Shown here in pieces: positions 8,941 through 16,330 of a stretch of DNA of 64,000 bases. Below the pieces are notes generated by a model, which made no database searches, was not told the DNA's origin, and saw only the letters and a program-made list of their open reading frames with translations. The first letter of the stretch is position 1; the number at the start of each line of letters is the position of its first letter. This DNA comes from Glycomyces sp. L485 (lineage in GTDB: Bacteria > Actinomycetota > Actinomycetes > Mycobacteriales > Micromonosporaceae): assembly GCF_022548875.1 (NCBI RefSeq), contig NZ_JAKZEW010000002.1:124898-188897 (forward strand), in the 5' to 3' direction. Position numbers and translations under genes: made by a program.

Positions 8941-9390
8941 CTACAGATCCATCCTCATAACCGCGGCATCGGTGCCGGTGAACTGGTAGTAGTTCTTGCG
9001 CACTCCGATGCCGTAGAAACCGTACCGGTCGTACAGCCGCTGGGCCGGGCCGTTGTCGACCGCGACCTCCAGGAACACCGCCTTCGCGCCGCCCGCGCGC
9101 GCACGGGCGATGAGGTCGTCCATGAGCATCGTCGCGATGCCGCGGCGGCGCATGGACGGGTCGACGGCGATGTTGTTGATCCACGCCTCATGGCCGGTCA
9201 GCGCCACCCCGGCGTAGCCGAGGACGAACTCGCCGGAGAGCACGGCCCGGTAGTCGTGCCCGGCCGCCAACTCAGTCCACAAGAGACCTTCGCTCCAGGC
9301 CTCGGGCCCGAAGACCGCCCGCTCCATCCTCGCCACCACCGGCAGATGCCACCAGCGCAGCCGGCCCATATGCAAGTCGCCGTTCATCAT
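8941..9390 (-). CDS. rimI: RimI-type N-acetyltransferase
   Basis: 149-aa GNAT protein between tsaB and tsaD, the usual place for RimI, which N-acetylates ribosomal protein S18 (bS18). Acetyl-CoA site: VDPSMRRRGIATMLMDDLI. C-terminal AQRLYDRYGFYGIGVRKNYY matches RimI. Possible starts are ATG 9390, 9387 or 9369; the first is reported. Substrate assignment rests on synteny and family resemblance. Confidence 0.88.
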   Translation of the reverse strand: MMNGDLHMGRLRWWHLPVVARMERAVFGPEAWSEGLLWTELAAGHDYRAVLSGEFVLGYAGVALTGHEAWINNIAVDPSMRRRGIATMLMDDLIARARAGGAKAVFLEVAVDNGPAQRLYDRYGFYGIGVRKNYYQFTGTDAAVMRMDL

Positions 9391-9426
9391 CCCAGGTCTA
9401 CCACGGCGCGGCGCCCGCCACCACGA

Positions 9427-10065
9427 TCACGGCTTCGCCGCCTGCGCGTCAGGGCGGCGCAGGTACAGGGGCGTGAGCTTCTCGGTCGGCGCGCCCGATC
9501 GGACCCGCCCGGCCGCCAGCTCGGCGAGCTTCACCGGGTCCGGGTAGGCCGCGACGGCCTCCGCCGGGATGCGCAGCTCGTCGGCGTACTTGCTCGCGCC
9601 CTCGCCAATCGCGTAGTCCGCGTCGAGCTCGCCCAGCTCGGCGGGCTTGCCGACCTGCGGCTCGCCGACGCGCGCGCCGTTCTCGTACACGGCCCAGTAG
9701 ATCTCCTTGCGCCGCGCGTCGGTCGCCACGAGCGCCCGGCCCCTGGTGTTGCCGCCGATCCCGTCGAGCGAGCAGACTCCGTAGACGGGGATGCCGCGCC
9801 CGTCGGCGAACGCCGCGGCGGTGACCATGCCCACGCGCAGCCCGGTGAACGGGCCGGGTCCGACCCCGGCGACGACCGCGCCGACATCGGCGCTGGTGCG
9901 CCCGGCGTCGGCCAGGCACTCCTCGATGAACGGGGTGAGCCGCTCGACGTGCCCACGGCTGTCGATCTCGCGGCGGAAGGCGGACAGGAACAGCTCGTCG
10001 TCCTCGATCTCGACGAGCGCGGCCTGGACGGCGCTGGTGGCGGTGTCGACGACGAGTGTCAGCAT
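9427..10065 (-). CDS. tsaB: t6A biosynthesis protein TsaB
   Basis: 212-aa inactive ASKHA-fold partner of TsaD. It begins MLTLVVDTATSAVQAAL and carries the family motif GVGPGPFTGLRVGM, where TsaD needs metal ligands that TsaB lacks. The ATG at 10065 lies inside the end of tsaE (7-nt overlap), pointing to coupled translation. The end reads TPLYLRRPDAQ, typical of TsaB. Confidence 0.93.
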   Translation of the reverse strand: MLTLVVDTATSAVQAALVEIEDDELFLSAFRREIDSRGHVERLTPFIEECLADAGRTSADVGAVVAGVGPGPFTGLRVGMVTAAAFADGRGIPVYGVCSLDGIGGNTRGRALVATDARRKEIYWAVYENGARVGEPQVGKPAELGELDADYAIGEGASKYADELRIPAEAVAAYPDPVKLAELAAGRVRSGAPTEKLTPLYLRRPDAQAAKP

Positions 10066-10538
10066 GCGACCGCGCCCACCGGCTGCCCGAGCGCTTCGAG
10101 GCGGCTCGCCCAGTCGCCGCCGCGAGCGTGGAGCGACAGCGAGCGGGTCTCGTCGGCGTCTCGCTCGATCGCGATCTCCAGGTGCGACTCGGCGAGGCGG
10201 TCGGCGAGCCCGGCGCCCCATTCGACGACGGTCACCGAGTCGGCGACGTCGGTGTCGAGGTCCAGGTCGTCGAGCTCGTCGAGGCTTTCGAGGCGGTAGG
10301 CGTCGACGTGGACGAGCGGCAGGCCCGCCGTTCCGCCCCGGTGGGTGCGGGCGATGACGAAGGTGGGGCTGGTGATGCGGCCGTCGACGCCGAGACCGGC
10401 GCCGATGCCCTGAGTGAGGGCGGTCTTGCCGGCGCCGAGCGGGCCGGTGAGGATCACGAGGTCTCCGGCGCGCAGCAGCCCTGCGAGGCGCTGCCCGAAC
10501 TCCTGGGTGTCTGCGGCCGTCGGCATGGTAAGCCTCAC
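10059..10538 (-). CDS. tsaE: t6A biosynthesis ATPase TsaE
   Basis: 159-aa P-loop ATPase that resets the TsaBD complex. Walker A: TGPLGAGKTALTQG; then ITSPTFVI, HVDAYRLES and VVEWG, all TsaE signatures. Start GTG 10538 has GAGGAG eight bases upstream; ATG 10526 is an alternative. Four bases separate it from the alpha/beta-hydrolase gene. Confidence 0.94.
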   Translation of the reverse strand: MRLTMPTAADTQEFGQRLAGLLRAGDLVILTGPLGAGKTALTQGIGAGLGVDGRITSPTFVIARTHRGGTAGLPLVHVDAYRLESLDELDDLDLDTDVADSVTVVEWGAGLADRLAESHLEIAIERDADETRSLSLHARGGDWASRLEALGQPVGAVAC

Positions 10539-10542
10539 GATG

Positions 10543-11757
10543 TCACTCCTCAGTCTGCGTTCGTGTTCCGCTTTCGACGCGGCGCTGGTCGTGTCTGGTG
10601 AAAGGAGACCAACGGCGGCGCTGGTGCGGAACGGTGCCGGTCCGCCCAGAGTCTGCCGCAGTGGTGCCCACCGAGTCGATCTCGACCGCGACTTTGTCGA
10701 TCATCTCCAACAACAGTTGTGAGATCTCACCAGGGTACTCGAGTTGCGGTGAGTGGGCCGCCTCGGCTATGAGCACGAAACGGGACCCGGCGATGGCGTC
10801 CGCGAGCCGCCGCGAGTGCTGCGGCGGCGTCAACAGGTCGCTGTCGCCCACCGTGACGAGCACCGGAACGTCCTTGAACTGCGGCAACGTCTTCATCTCA
10901 TCGTGGTCGAGAATAGCGCGCACATAGCCGACGACGCTCTGCACGGGCGTGTGACGGTTCATGCGTTCGACGAGGCTGACCAGGGAATGCGGCGGATCGG
11001 CGCTGGCGAAGGCGTTGCGCCGGGTGACGAGATAGCCGATGTCGCCCGACAGGAGCCGGGCCCGGTCGATCAGCTGCGGCGTCCAACCGGTGATCTGCTG
11101 GAGCATCGGCAGGACCGTGCGCCGCATGCGCCGCAGCGCCCGCATCGGCTTGGTCTCGACGGTGTCGAGCCCCGCCGGGCTCGTCGAGAAGAACGCGACG
11201 CCCTTCACCCGTTCGTCGAAGACCTCGGACCTGATGCGCGCGAACGCCTGGATCGTCATGCCGCCCATCGAATGCCCGACGAGGATCAGCGGGCCCTTCG
11301 GCGCGACGGTCTCGATGACGTCGAAGAGGGTCTCGGCGAGGTCCTCGATCGAGTACTCGGTGATCGGCAGCGGCCCCGAGCGCCCGTGCCCGGGCTGGTC
11401 GTAGAACACCGCCCGCAGCGAGGCGCCCTCCTCGGCGGCCTTCGCGATCGCCTTGCGCTGGAAATAGAACGTAGAGGAGTCCTGGAGGTAGCCGTGGGCG
11501 AACACGATCGTGAGGTCGGCGTCCTCGGCGCCGACGGTCTCCACGTGGACCGGCACGCCGTCATGGCTGATCACGGTCCGCACCGAGTTCGTCGGCGGCA
11601 GCTCGAACGGCTCGTGCGCGTACGGGTCGCTCGCCTCCGAGCGGGCACGGCGGGCGAGGTAGCGGGGGACCCCGACGGCGATGGCGGCCCCGGCGGCCAC
11701 CCCGCCTGCGACCCCGCCCGCGAGCGCCAGGCCGCGCAGGCCGTTGCGACGGGTCAC
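10543..11757 (-). CDS. Alpha/beta hydrolase with N-terminal membrane segment
   Basis: 404-aa protein. An N-terminal glycine/alanine-rich hydrophobic stretch (residues about 9–30) probably anchors it in the membrane. The hydrolase domain has HGY (oxyanion region), nucleophile Ser163 in VGHSMGGM, an acid in GDSDLLTP and histidine in AAHSPQLEYP. An alpha/beta hydrolase between alr and tsaE is a recurring actinobacterial arrangement, but its substrate is not established here. GTG start at 11757 overlaps the alr stop by four bases (GTGA). The charged tail after about residue 370 is probably disordered. Confidence 0.85.
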   Translation of the reverse strand: MTRRNGLRGLALAGGVAGGVAAGAAIAVGVPRYLARRARSEASDPYAHEPFELPPTNSVRTVISHDGVPVHVETVGAEDADLTIVFAHGYLQDSSTFYFQRKAIAKAAEEGASLRAVFYDQPGHGRSGPLPITEYSIEDLAETLFDVIETVAPKGPLILVGHSMGGMTIQAFARIRSEVFDERVKGVAFFSTSPAGLDTVETKPMRALRRMRRTVLPMLQQITGWTPQLIDRARLLSGDIGYLVTRRNAFASADPPHSLVSLVERMNRHTPVQSVVGYVRAILDHDEMKTLPQFKDVPVLVTVGDSDLLTPPQHSRRLADAIAGSRFVLIAEAAHSPQLEYPGEISQLLLEMIDKVAVEIDSVGTTAADSGRTGTVPHQRRRWSPFTRHDQRRVESGTRTQTEE

Positions 11758-12878
11758 TCCGCCCCCCGGTTCCAGTAGCGCGGCACGCGATCGCCGATGC
11801 CGGTGAGTATCTCGTTCGGGATGGTCCCGGCCCACGCCGACCAGTCGTCGGCGTCCGGGTGGTGGGCGCCTGCGCCGATGAGGACGACCGGCTCGCCGGG
11901 CGCGACGGTGTCGTCGCCGAGTTCGACCACGAACTGGTCCATGCAGATCCGGCCGAGCACCCGGCGGCGGCGCCCGGCGAGGTACACCTCGGCGCGCCCC
12001 GAGGCGGCCCGCGGGATCCCGTCGGCGTAGCCGAGCGGCACGAGCGCGACGTTCGTGTCGCGCTCCAGGTGGTGGGTGTGGCCGTAGGAGATGCCGGTGC
12101 CCGCCGGGAGGCGTTTGACGGTGGCGACCTGGCTGCGCAGCTCCATCACAGGTTTGAGGTCGACGCGGATGTGCGGCACCGGGTTGTAGCCGTAGAGCGA
12201 GATGCCGGGCCGCACGAGGTCGTAGTGCGTCTCGGGGTCGGCGATGAGCGCGGCCGAGTTGGCGAGATGGCGCACGGCCGGTTCGAGCCCGGCGGCCCCG
12301 ACGGCGGCGAGGAAGCGCCCGAATGCGGCCTTCTGCTCGGCGTTGGCCGGATGCTCGACCGCGTCGGCGCAGGCCAGGTGACTCCAGGCGCCGACGACTT
12401 CGACCGCCCCGGCGGCCTGGTGCTTCGCGGCGGCCTCGGCGAAGGCCCCCCAGTCTGACTCGGCGACGCCGCCCCGGGAGATCCCGGTGTCGCCCTTGAG
12501 GTGGACCCGGGCGGTCGCGCCGGCGCGTTCTGCGGCCGCGGCGACCGCGGCCAGCTGCGCCTGCGACGAGATCCCGAGCTCGGCCCCGGCCTCGATCGTC
12601 TCGGCCAGGCCCGGCTGCTCGGGCGTGTAGAGGAACGCGAGCACCGGCACATCGGCCAGGTCGGGCAGGCGCCGCAGACGCCACGCCTCGCGGAGCGTCG
12701 CGACGCCGAGCCGCGCGGCCCCGGCCTCGACGCTGACGCGCGAAGTCGGGACGGTGCCGTGCCCGTAGCCGTCGGCCTTGACCATCGCCATCAGCGGCGC
12801 GTCGGTGAGGCCGGCCAGCGTCTCGACGTTGTGCGCGAGCCGCCGCCAGTCCATGCTCGCCTTCGCCAGCCCGGACAT
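11754..12878 (-). CDS. alr: Alanine racemase
   Basis: PLP enzyme making D-alanine for peptidoglycan. Starting at ATG 12878, the PLP lysine is Lys34 in MVKADGYGHG. Further family marks are HLANSAAL, RPGISLYGYNP, the substrate loop ISYGHTH, GYADGIPR and CMDQFVVELG. A GTG at 12926 in frame would add 16 residues; the ATG matches the usual start relative to the first strand (ASMDWRRLAHN), though its GGGAG lies close to the start codon. The D-Ala–D-Ala ligase that uses the product is also in this window (56848–57813). Confidence 0.92.
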   Translation of the reverse strand: MSGLAKASMDWRRLAHNVETLAGLTDAPLMAMVKADGYGHGTVPTSRVSVEAGAARLGVATLREAWRLRRLPDLADVPVLAFLYTPEQPGLAETIEAGAELGISSQAQLAAVAAAAERAGATARVHLKGDTGISRGGVAESDWGAFAEAAAKHQAAGAVEVVGAWSHLACADAVEHPANAEQKAAFGRFLAAVGAAGLEPAVRHLANSAALIADPETHYDLVRPGISLYGYNPVPHIRVDLKPVMELRSQVATVKRLPAGTGISYGHTHHLERDTNVALVPLGYADGIPRAASGRAEVYLAGRRRRVLGRICMDQFVVELGDDTVAPGEPVVLIGAGAHHPDADDWSAWAGTIPNEILTGIGDRVPRYWNRGAE

Positions 12879-13013
12879 ATCTCCCGATACCGGCTCAGAC
12901 ACGATGCGGTAGTTGTCAATCGCCACGCATTCAAGATTACGTGCCCGATCGGCGAACCTCGGAACGGCTTGCAAGCCGAGCTCGACGCGGCCGATCGGGC
13001 ACGCACGGGTCCT

Positions 13014-15245
13014 TTACTCGAGCTCGCCGCGGACGGTCCGGGCGGCGGCGACCAGATTCGCCAGCGCCGGGCGCACCTCTTCATACCGGCGCGTCTTCAG
13101 CCCGCAGTCGGGGTTCACCCAGACCCGCCCGGGGTCGACGGCGGCGACCGCGAGCCGCAGCGAGGCGGCCATCTCCCCGGTCGACGGCACGCGCGGCGAG
13201 TGGATGTCCCACACACCCGGACCCACCCCGCGCCGGTAGTCGGCGCGGTCGAGGTCGGCGAGGACCTCCATCTTCGACCGCGACGCCTCGATCGAGGTGA
13301 CGTCGGCGTCGAGGTCGGCGATCGCGTCGATGACGTCCCCGAACTCCGAGTAGCAAAGGTGCGTGTGGATCTGGGTCTGGGTCTTCACCCCGGCCGTGGC
13401 GATGCGGAACGCCCGCGTCGCCCACCGCCGGTAGTGCTCGCGCCGGTCCGATCGCAGCGGCAGCAGCTCGCGCAGCGCCGGCTCGTCGACCTGGATGATC
13501 GCGGTCCCGGCGGCTTCGAGGTCGGCGACCTCGTCGCGCAGCGCGAGCGCCACCTGGTCGGCGGTGTCGGCCAGCGGCTGGTCGTCGCGCACGAACGACC
13601 AGGCCAGGATCGTGACCGGGCCGGTGAGCATGCCCTTGACCGGTTTGTCGGTGAGCGATTGGGCGTAGGAGGTCCACTCGACGGTCATCGGCTCGGGCCT
13701 GGCGACGTCGGCGTACAGGATCGGCGGGCGCACGCACCGCGAGCCGTAGGACTGGACCCATCCGGCGGCGGTGGTGGCGAAGCCGGTGAGCTGCTCGGCG
13801 AAGTACTGGACCATGTCGTTGCGCTCCGGCTCGCCGTGCACCAGCACGTCCAGACCCAGTTTCTCCTGCTCGGCGATGACGGCGGCGATCTCGGCCCGCA
13901 TGCGGGCGTGGTAGTCGGCGTCGATCATCAGTCCGCGCCGGTGGGCGGCGCGGGCCCGGCGCAGTTCGGCGGTCTGTGGGAAGGAGCCGATGGTGGTGGT
14001 CGGCAGCAGGGGCAGCTCCGGTTGCGCCGCGACGCGCTCGGCGTAGTCGGCGCGGCGGTCGGCGCCAGCGGGGAGGGCGTGGAGGCGGGAGCGGACGGTC
14101 TCGTTGCGCCAGTGCTCGGGGGCGGCCGGGCGCTGCAGGCGCGGAGCGGCAGAGTCGGCGAGACTCGCGACCTCCCGGAGTTTCTGGCGGGCGAAGGCGA
14201 GCCGGTCGGTCAGCGAGGACGGCAGCTCGCTCTCGGCTTCCAGATCGACCGGGACGTGCAGCAGCGAGCACGAGGACGACACGGCGAGCCGGTCGGTGAT
14301 CCGGTGCAGTCGTTCGAGATCGGCGGCGGCCGCGAGCAGGTCGGTGCGCCAGATGTTGCGCCCGTCGACCACGCCGGCCGCGATCGATGTTTCACGTGAA
14401 ACGTTCAGGGACTCGAGCATTGCGATATCGCCGCGCCCCCGGACGAGGTCGAGCGCGATGCCGTGGACACCGGCCTCCACCAGCACCGGCAGCGACTCCC
14501 CAAGGGGCCCATAGCCGCCCGTGACCATCACGTCGACGAGCGGGGTCAGGCGCCGGTAGGCGGCGCCCACTGCCTCGAGTTCGCTCTCGTTGCGGTCGGC
14601 GCACAGCGCCGGTTCGTCGAGCTGGACCCAGTCGGCGCCCGCCTCCACGAGCGCCGACAGCAGCCGCTCGTAGACGGCGGTGAGCTCGCCGAGCTTGTCG
14701 AACGGGTCGAAACCGGTCGGCGCGTCGTCGGAGGCCTTGGCGAGCAGCAGGAACGACGCCGGACCGAGCAGGACCGGGCGGGCGGCCAAGCCGCGCTGGC
14801 GCGCCTCGTCGAACTCGGCGAGAGCCTTCTCGGGCCTGGCCTCGAACGCGGTCCCGGGCCCGATCTCGGGCACGAGGTAGTGGTAGTTGGTGTCGAACCA
14901 CTTCGTCATCTCCAGCGGCACCGCCTCGTGGTCGCCGCGGGCTGCGGCGAAGTACGTGGCGGTCTCGGTGCCGCGGCGGTGCCGGGGAGCGATCGCGTCG
15001 ACGGCGACGATCGTGTCGAGCACGTGGTCGTACAGCGAGAACACGCCGGTCGGAACCGAGTCCAGTCCCGCCGAGGCGAGATCGTCGAGCATCTGGGAGC
15101 GGATCGCGGCGGCCGCCGCGTCCAGGCCGGCCTCGTCGAGCCGCCCGGACCAGTGCGCCTCGAGGGCGCGCTTGAGGTCCCGGTTCGCGCCGATGCGCGG
15201 GTATCCGAGCACGGTGGCGTGCACGGTCTTCTTCTCATCGTTCAT
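13014..15245 (-). CDS. metE: Cobalamin-independent methionine synthase
   Basis: 743-aa MetE, transferring a methyl group from 5-methyltetrahydropteroyltri-glutamate to homocysteine. The N-terminus reads GYPRIGANRDLKRALEAHW; the catalytic half starts near LPLLPTTTIGSFPQT. Zinc ligands are visible as the His and Cys of THLCYSEFGD and the Cys of NPDCGLKTRRYEE. A cobalamin riboswitch lies directly upstream, so expression should fall when B12 is available. A parS site sits inside the gene and is translated as NVSRETS at about residues 281–287, in a loop before VVDGRNIWRTDL where relatives differ. Confidence 0.95.
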   Translation of the reverse strand: MNDEKKTVHATVLGYPRIGANRDLKRALEAHWSGRLDEAGLDAAAAAIRSQMLDDLASAGLDSVPTGVFSLYDHVLDTIVAVDAIAPRHRRGTETATYFAAARGDHEAVPLEMTKWFDTNYHYLVPEIGPGTAFEARPEKALAEFDEARQRGLAARPVLLGPASFLLLAKASDDAPTGFDPFDKLGELTAVYERLLSALVEAGADWVQLDEPALCADRNESELEAVGAAYRRLTPLVDVMVTGGYGPLGESLPVLVEAGVHGIALDLVRGRGDIAMLESLNVSRETSIAAGVVDGRNIWRTDLLAAAADLERLHRITDRLAVSSSCSLLHVPVDLEAESELPSSLTDRLAFARQKLREVASLADSAAPRLQRPAAPEHWRNETVRSRLHALPAGADRRADYAERVAAQPELPLLPTTTIGSFPQTAELRRARAAHRRGLMIDADYHARMRAEIAAVIAEQEKLGLDVLVHGEPERNDMVQYFAEQLTGFATTAAGWVQSYGSRCVRPPILYADVARPEPMTVEWTSYAQSLTDKPVKGMLTGPVTILAWSFVRDDQPLADTADQVALALRDEVADLEAAGTAIIQVDEPALRELLPLRSDRREHYRRWATRAFRIATAGVKTQTQIHTHLCYSEFGDVIDAIADLDADVTSIEASRSKMEVLADLDRADYRRGVGPGVWDIHSPRVPSTGEMAASLRLAVAAVDPGRVWVNPDCGLKTRRYEEVRPALANLVAAARTVRGELE
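14388..14403. other. parS site 1 (inside metE)
   Basis: TGTTTCACGTGAAACG, 15 of 16 bases of the ParB-binding consensus TGTTTCACGTGAAACA. It is about 37 kb from the next parS and on the other side of oriC. Read in metE it gives Val-Ser-Arg-Glu-Thr. No flanking palindrome. Confidence 0.85.
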
Positions 15246-15297
15246 GTGTCAGTTCCCTCGAACTTGCGACAGCGTGGACCGCGCGGAACGCGCGGTA

Positions 15298-15482
15298 CGT
15301 CGGCAGGTATTCGGACTCGCGGGCCCGCCGGATGTTCGTCCGGCGCCTACCGGCCGTCGCTTCCCAGGCTTCCACACCGTTTCCGATCGGAAAGGGTCTC
15401 GGCCAAGTGCTCATGACGGCTTTCGTTCCCGCTCACCGCTGCGGGGCAGTCCTGGATTCCCACCAGGTTCCCTCTTAGCCGG
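15298..15482 (-). ncRNA. Cobalamin (B12) riboswitch upstream of metE
   Basis: On the minus strand the leader carries the conserved core in order: GGGAACCTGGTGGGAATCC, then GGACTGCCCCGCAGCGGTGA, AAGCCG-like and ATGAGC segments, and finally the B12 box GAGTCCGAATACCTGCCG close to the 3' end. It sits about 50 nt before the metE start, so control by terminator or ribosome-site masking is expected. A B12 riboswitch on the B12-independent enzyme is a well-known logic: cobalamin shuts metE off in favour of MetH. Confidence 0.93.
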
Positions 15483-15589
15483 GGCAGCGTGCCGCTGCTC
15501 CGGAACCGGCGTCGCTGTCGATGGTACGGCCGCCCACAGAGATCCGGGACGGGCTCGGCCGCAGTGTGGGACAGGTACCGTGAACTGCC

Positions 15590-16330
15590 ATGGACACTCG
15601 CAAGATCGCCGTCGTCACCGGGGCCAGCAGCGGTATCGGCGCCGCTTCCGCGAAGGCGCTGGCCGCGGCCGGATTCGACGTGGTCCTCGGCGCCAGGCGC
15701 ACGGAGCGCCTGTCCGAGGTCGCGGCCGAATGCGGCGGGACCGCGTTGCCGCTCGACGTCACCGACGAGGCGTCGGTGGCCGCGTTCGTCTTCGAGATCG
15801 GCCGCTGCGACCTGCTCGTCAACAACGCGGGCGGCGCGTTCGGCCTCGACACGTCGGCCGAGGCCGACCTGGATGCCTGGCAGCGGATGTACGACGTGAA
15901 CGTCCTCGGCACGGCCCGCATCACCAAAGCGCTGCTGCCGCTGCTCGTCGCCTCGGGCGACGGCCAGGTCGTCACGATCGGCTCGATCGCCGCCCGCGTC
16001 CCCTACCAGGGCGGGGCCGGTTACAACGCCGCCAAGCACGCCGAGGCCGCGATCACCCGCGTCCTGCGCATCGAGCTGCTCGGCCAGCCGGTGCGGGTCT
16101 GCGAGATCGACCCGGGCATGGTCGAGACCGAGTTCAGCCTCGTCCGATTCGAAGGCGACCGGGCCAAGGCCGACGCGGTCTACGCGGGCATGACGCCGCT
16201 GACCGCCGAGGACGTCGCCGAGACGGTGGCCTGGGTGGCGACCCGCCCGCCGCATGTCAACATCGACCAGATCACGGTGATGCCCCGGGACCAGATCGGC
16301 CCCGGGATCGTCCACCGCTCCGCCGATTAG
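15590..16330 (+). CDS. Short-chain dehydrogenase/reductase
   Basis: 246-aa classical SDR. NAD(P)-binding TGASSGIGAASAKAL (residues about 10–24), NNAGG, and the catalytic Ser in TIGSIAARVPY with YNAAKHA (Tyr-x3-Lys). It resembles the YdfG/serine-3-dehydrogenase-like subgroup (DPGMVETEFSLVRF), so a 3-hydroxy acid substrate is possible but not shown. Its TAG stop overlaps the stop of the converging protease gene by three to four bases, leaving no room for a terminator. Confidence 0.88.
   Translation: MDTRKIAVVTGASSGIGAASAKALAAAGFDVVLGARRTERLSEVAAECGGTALPLDVTDEASVAAFVFEIGRCDLLVNNAGGAFGLDTSAEADLDAWQRMYDVNVLGTARITKALLPLLVASGDGQVVTIGSIAARVPYQGGAGYNAAKHAEAAITRVLRIELLGQPVRVCEIDPGMVETEFSLVRFEGDRAKADAVYAGMTPLTAEDVAETVAWVATRPPHVNIDQITVMPRDQIGPGIVHRSAD

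Noticed and set aside
8137-10299. A 720-codon open frame on the plus strand across tsaD–tsaB
   Set aside because: It runs antisense to well-recognised genes; long antisense frames are a by-product of high GC at third codon positions. Many others here (for example 46463–48511 over dnaA, 38150–40045 over gyrA) were dropped for the same reason.
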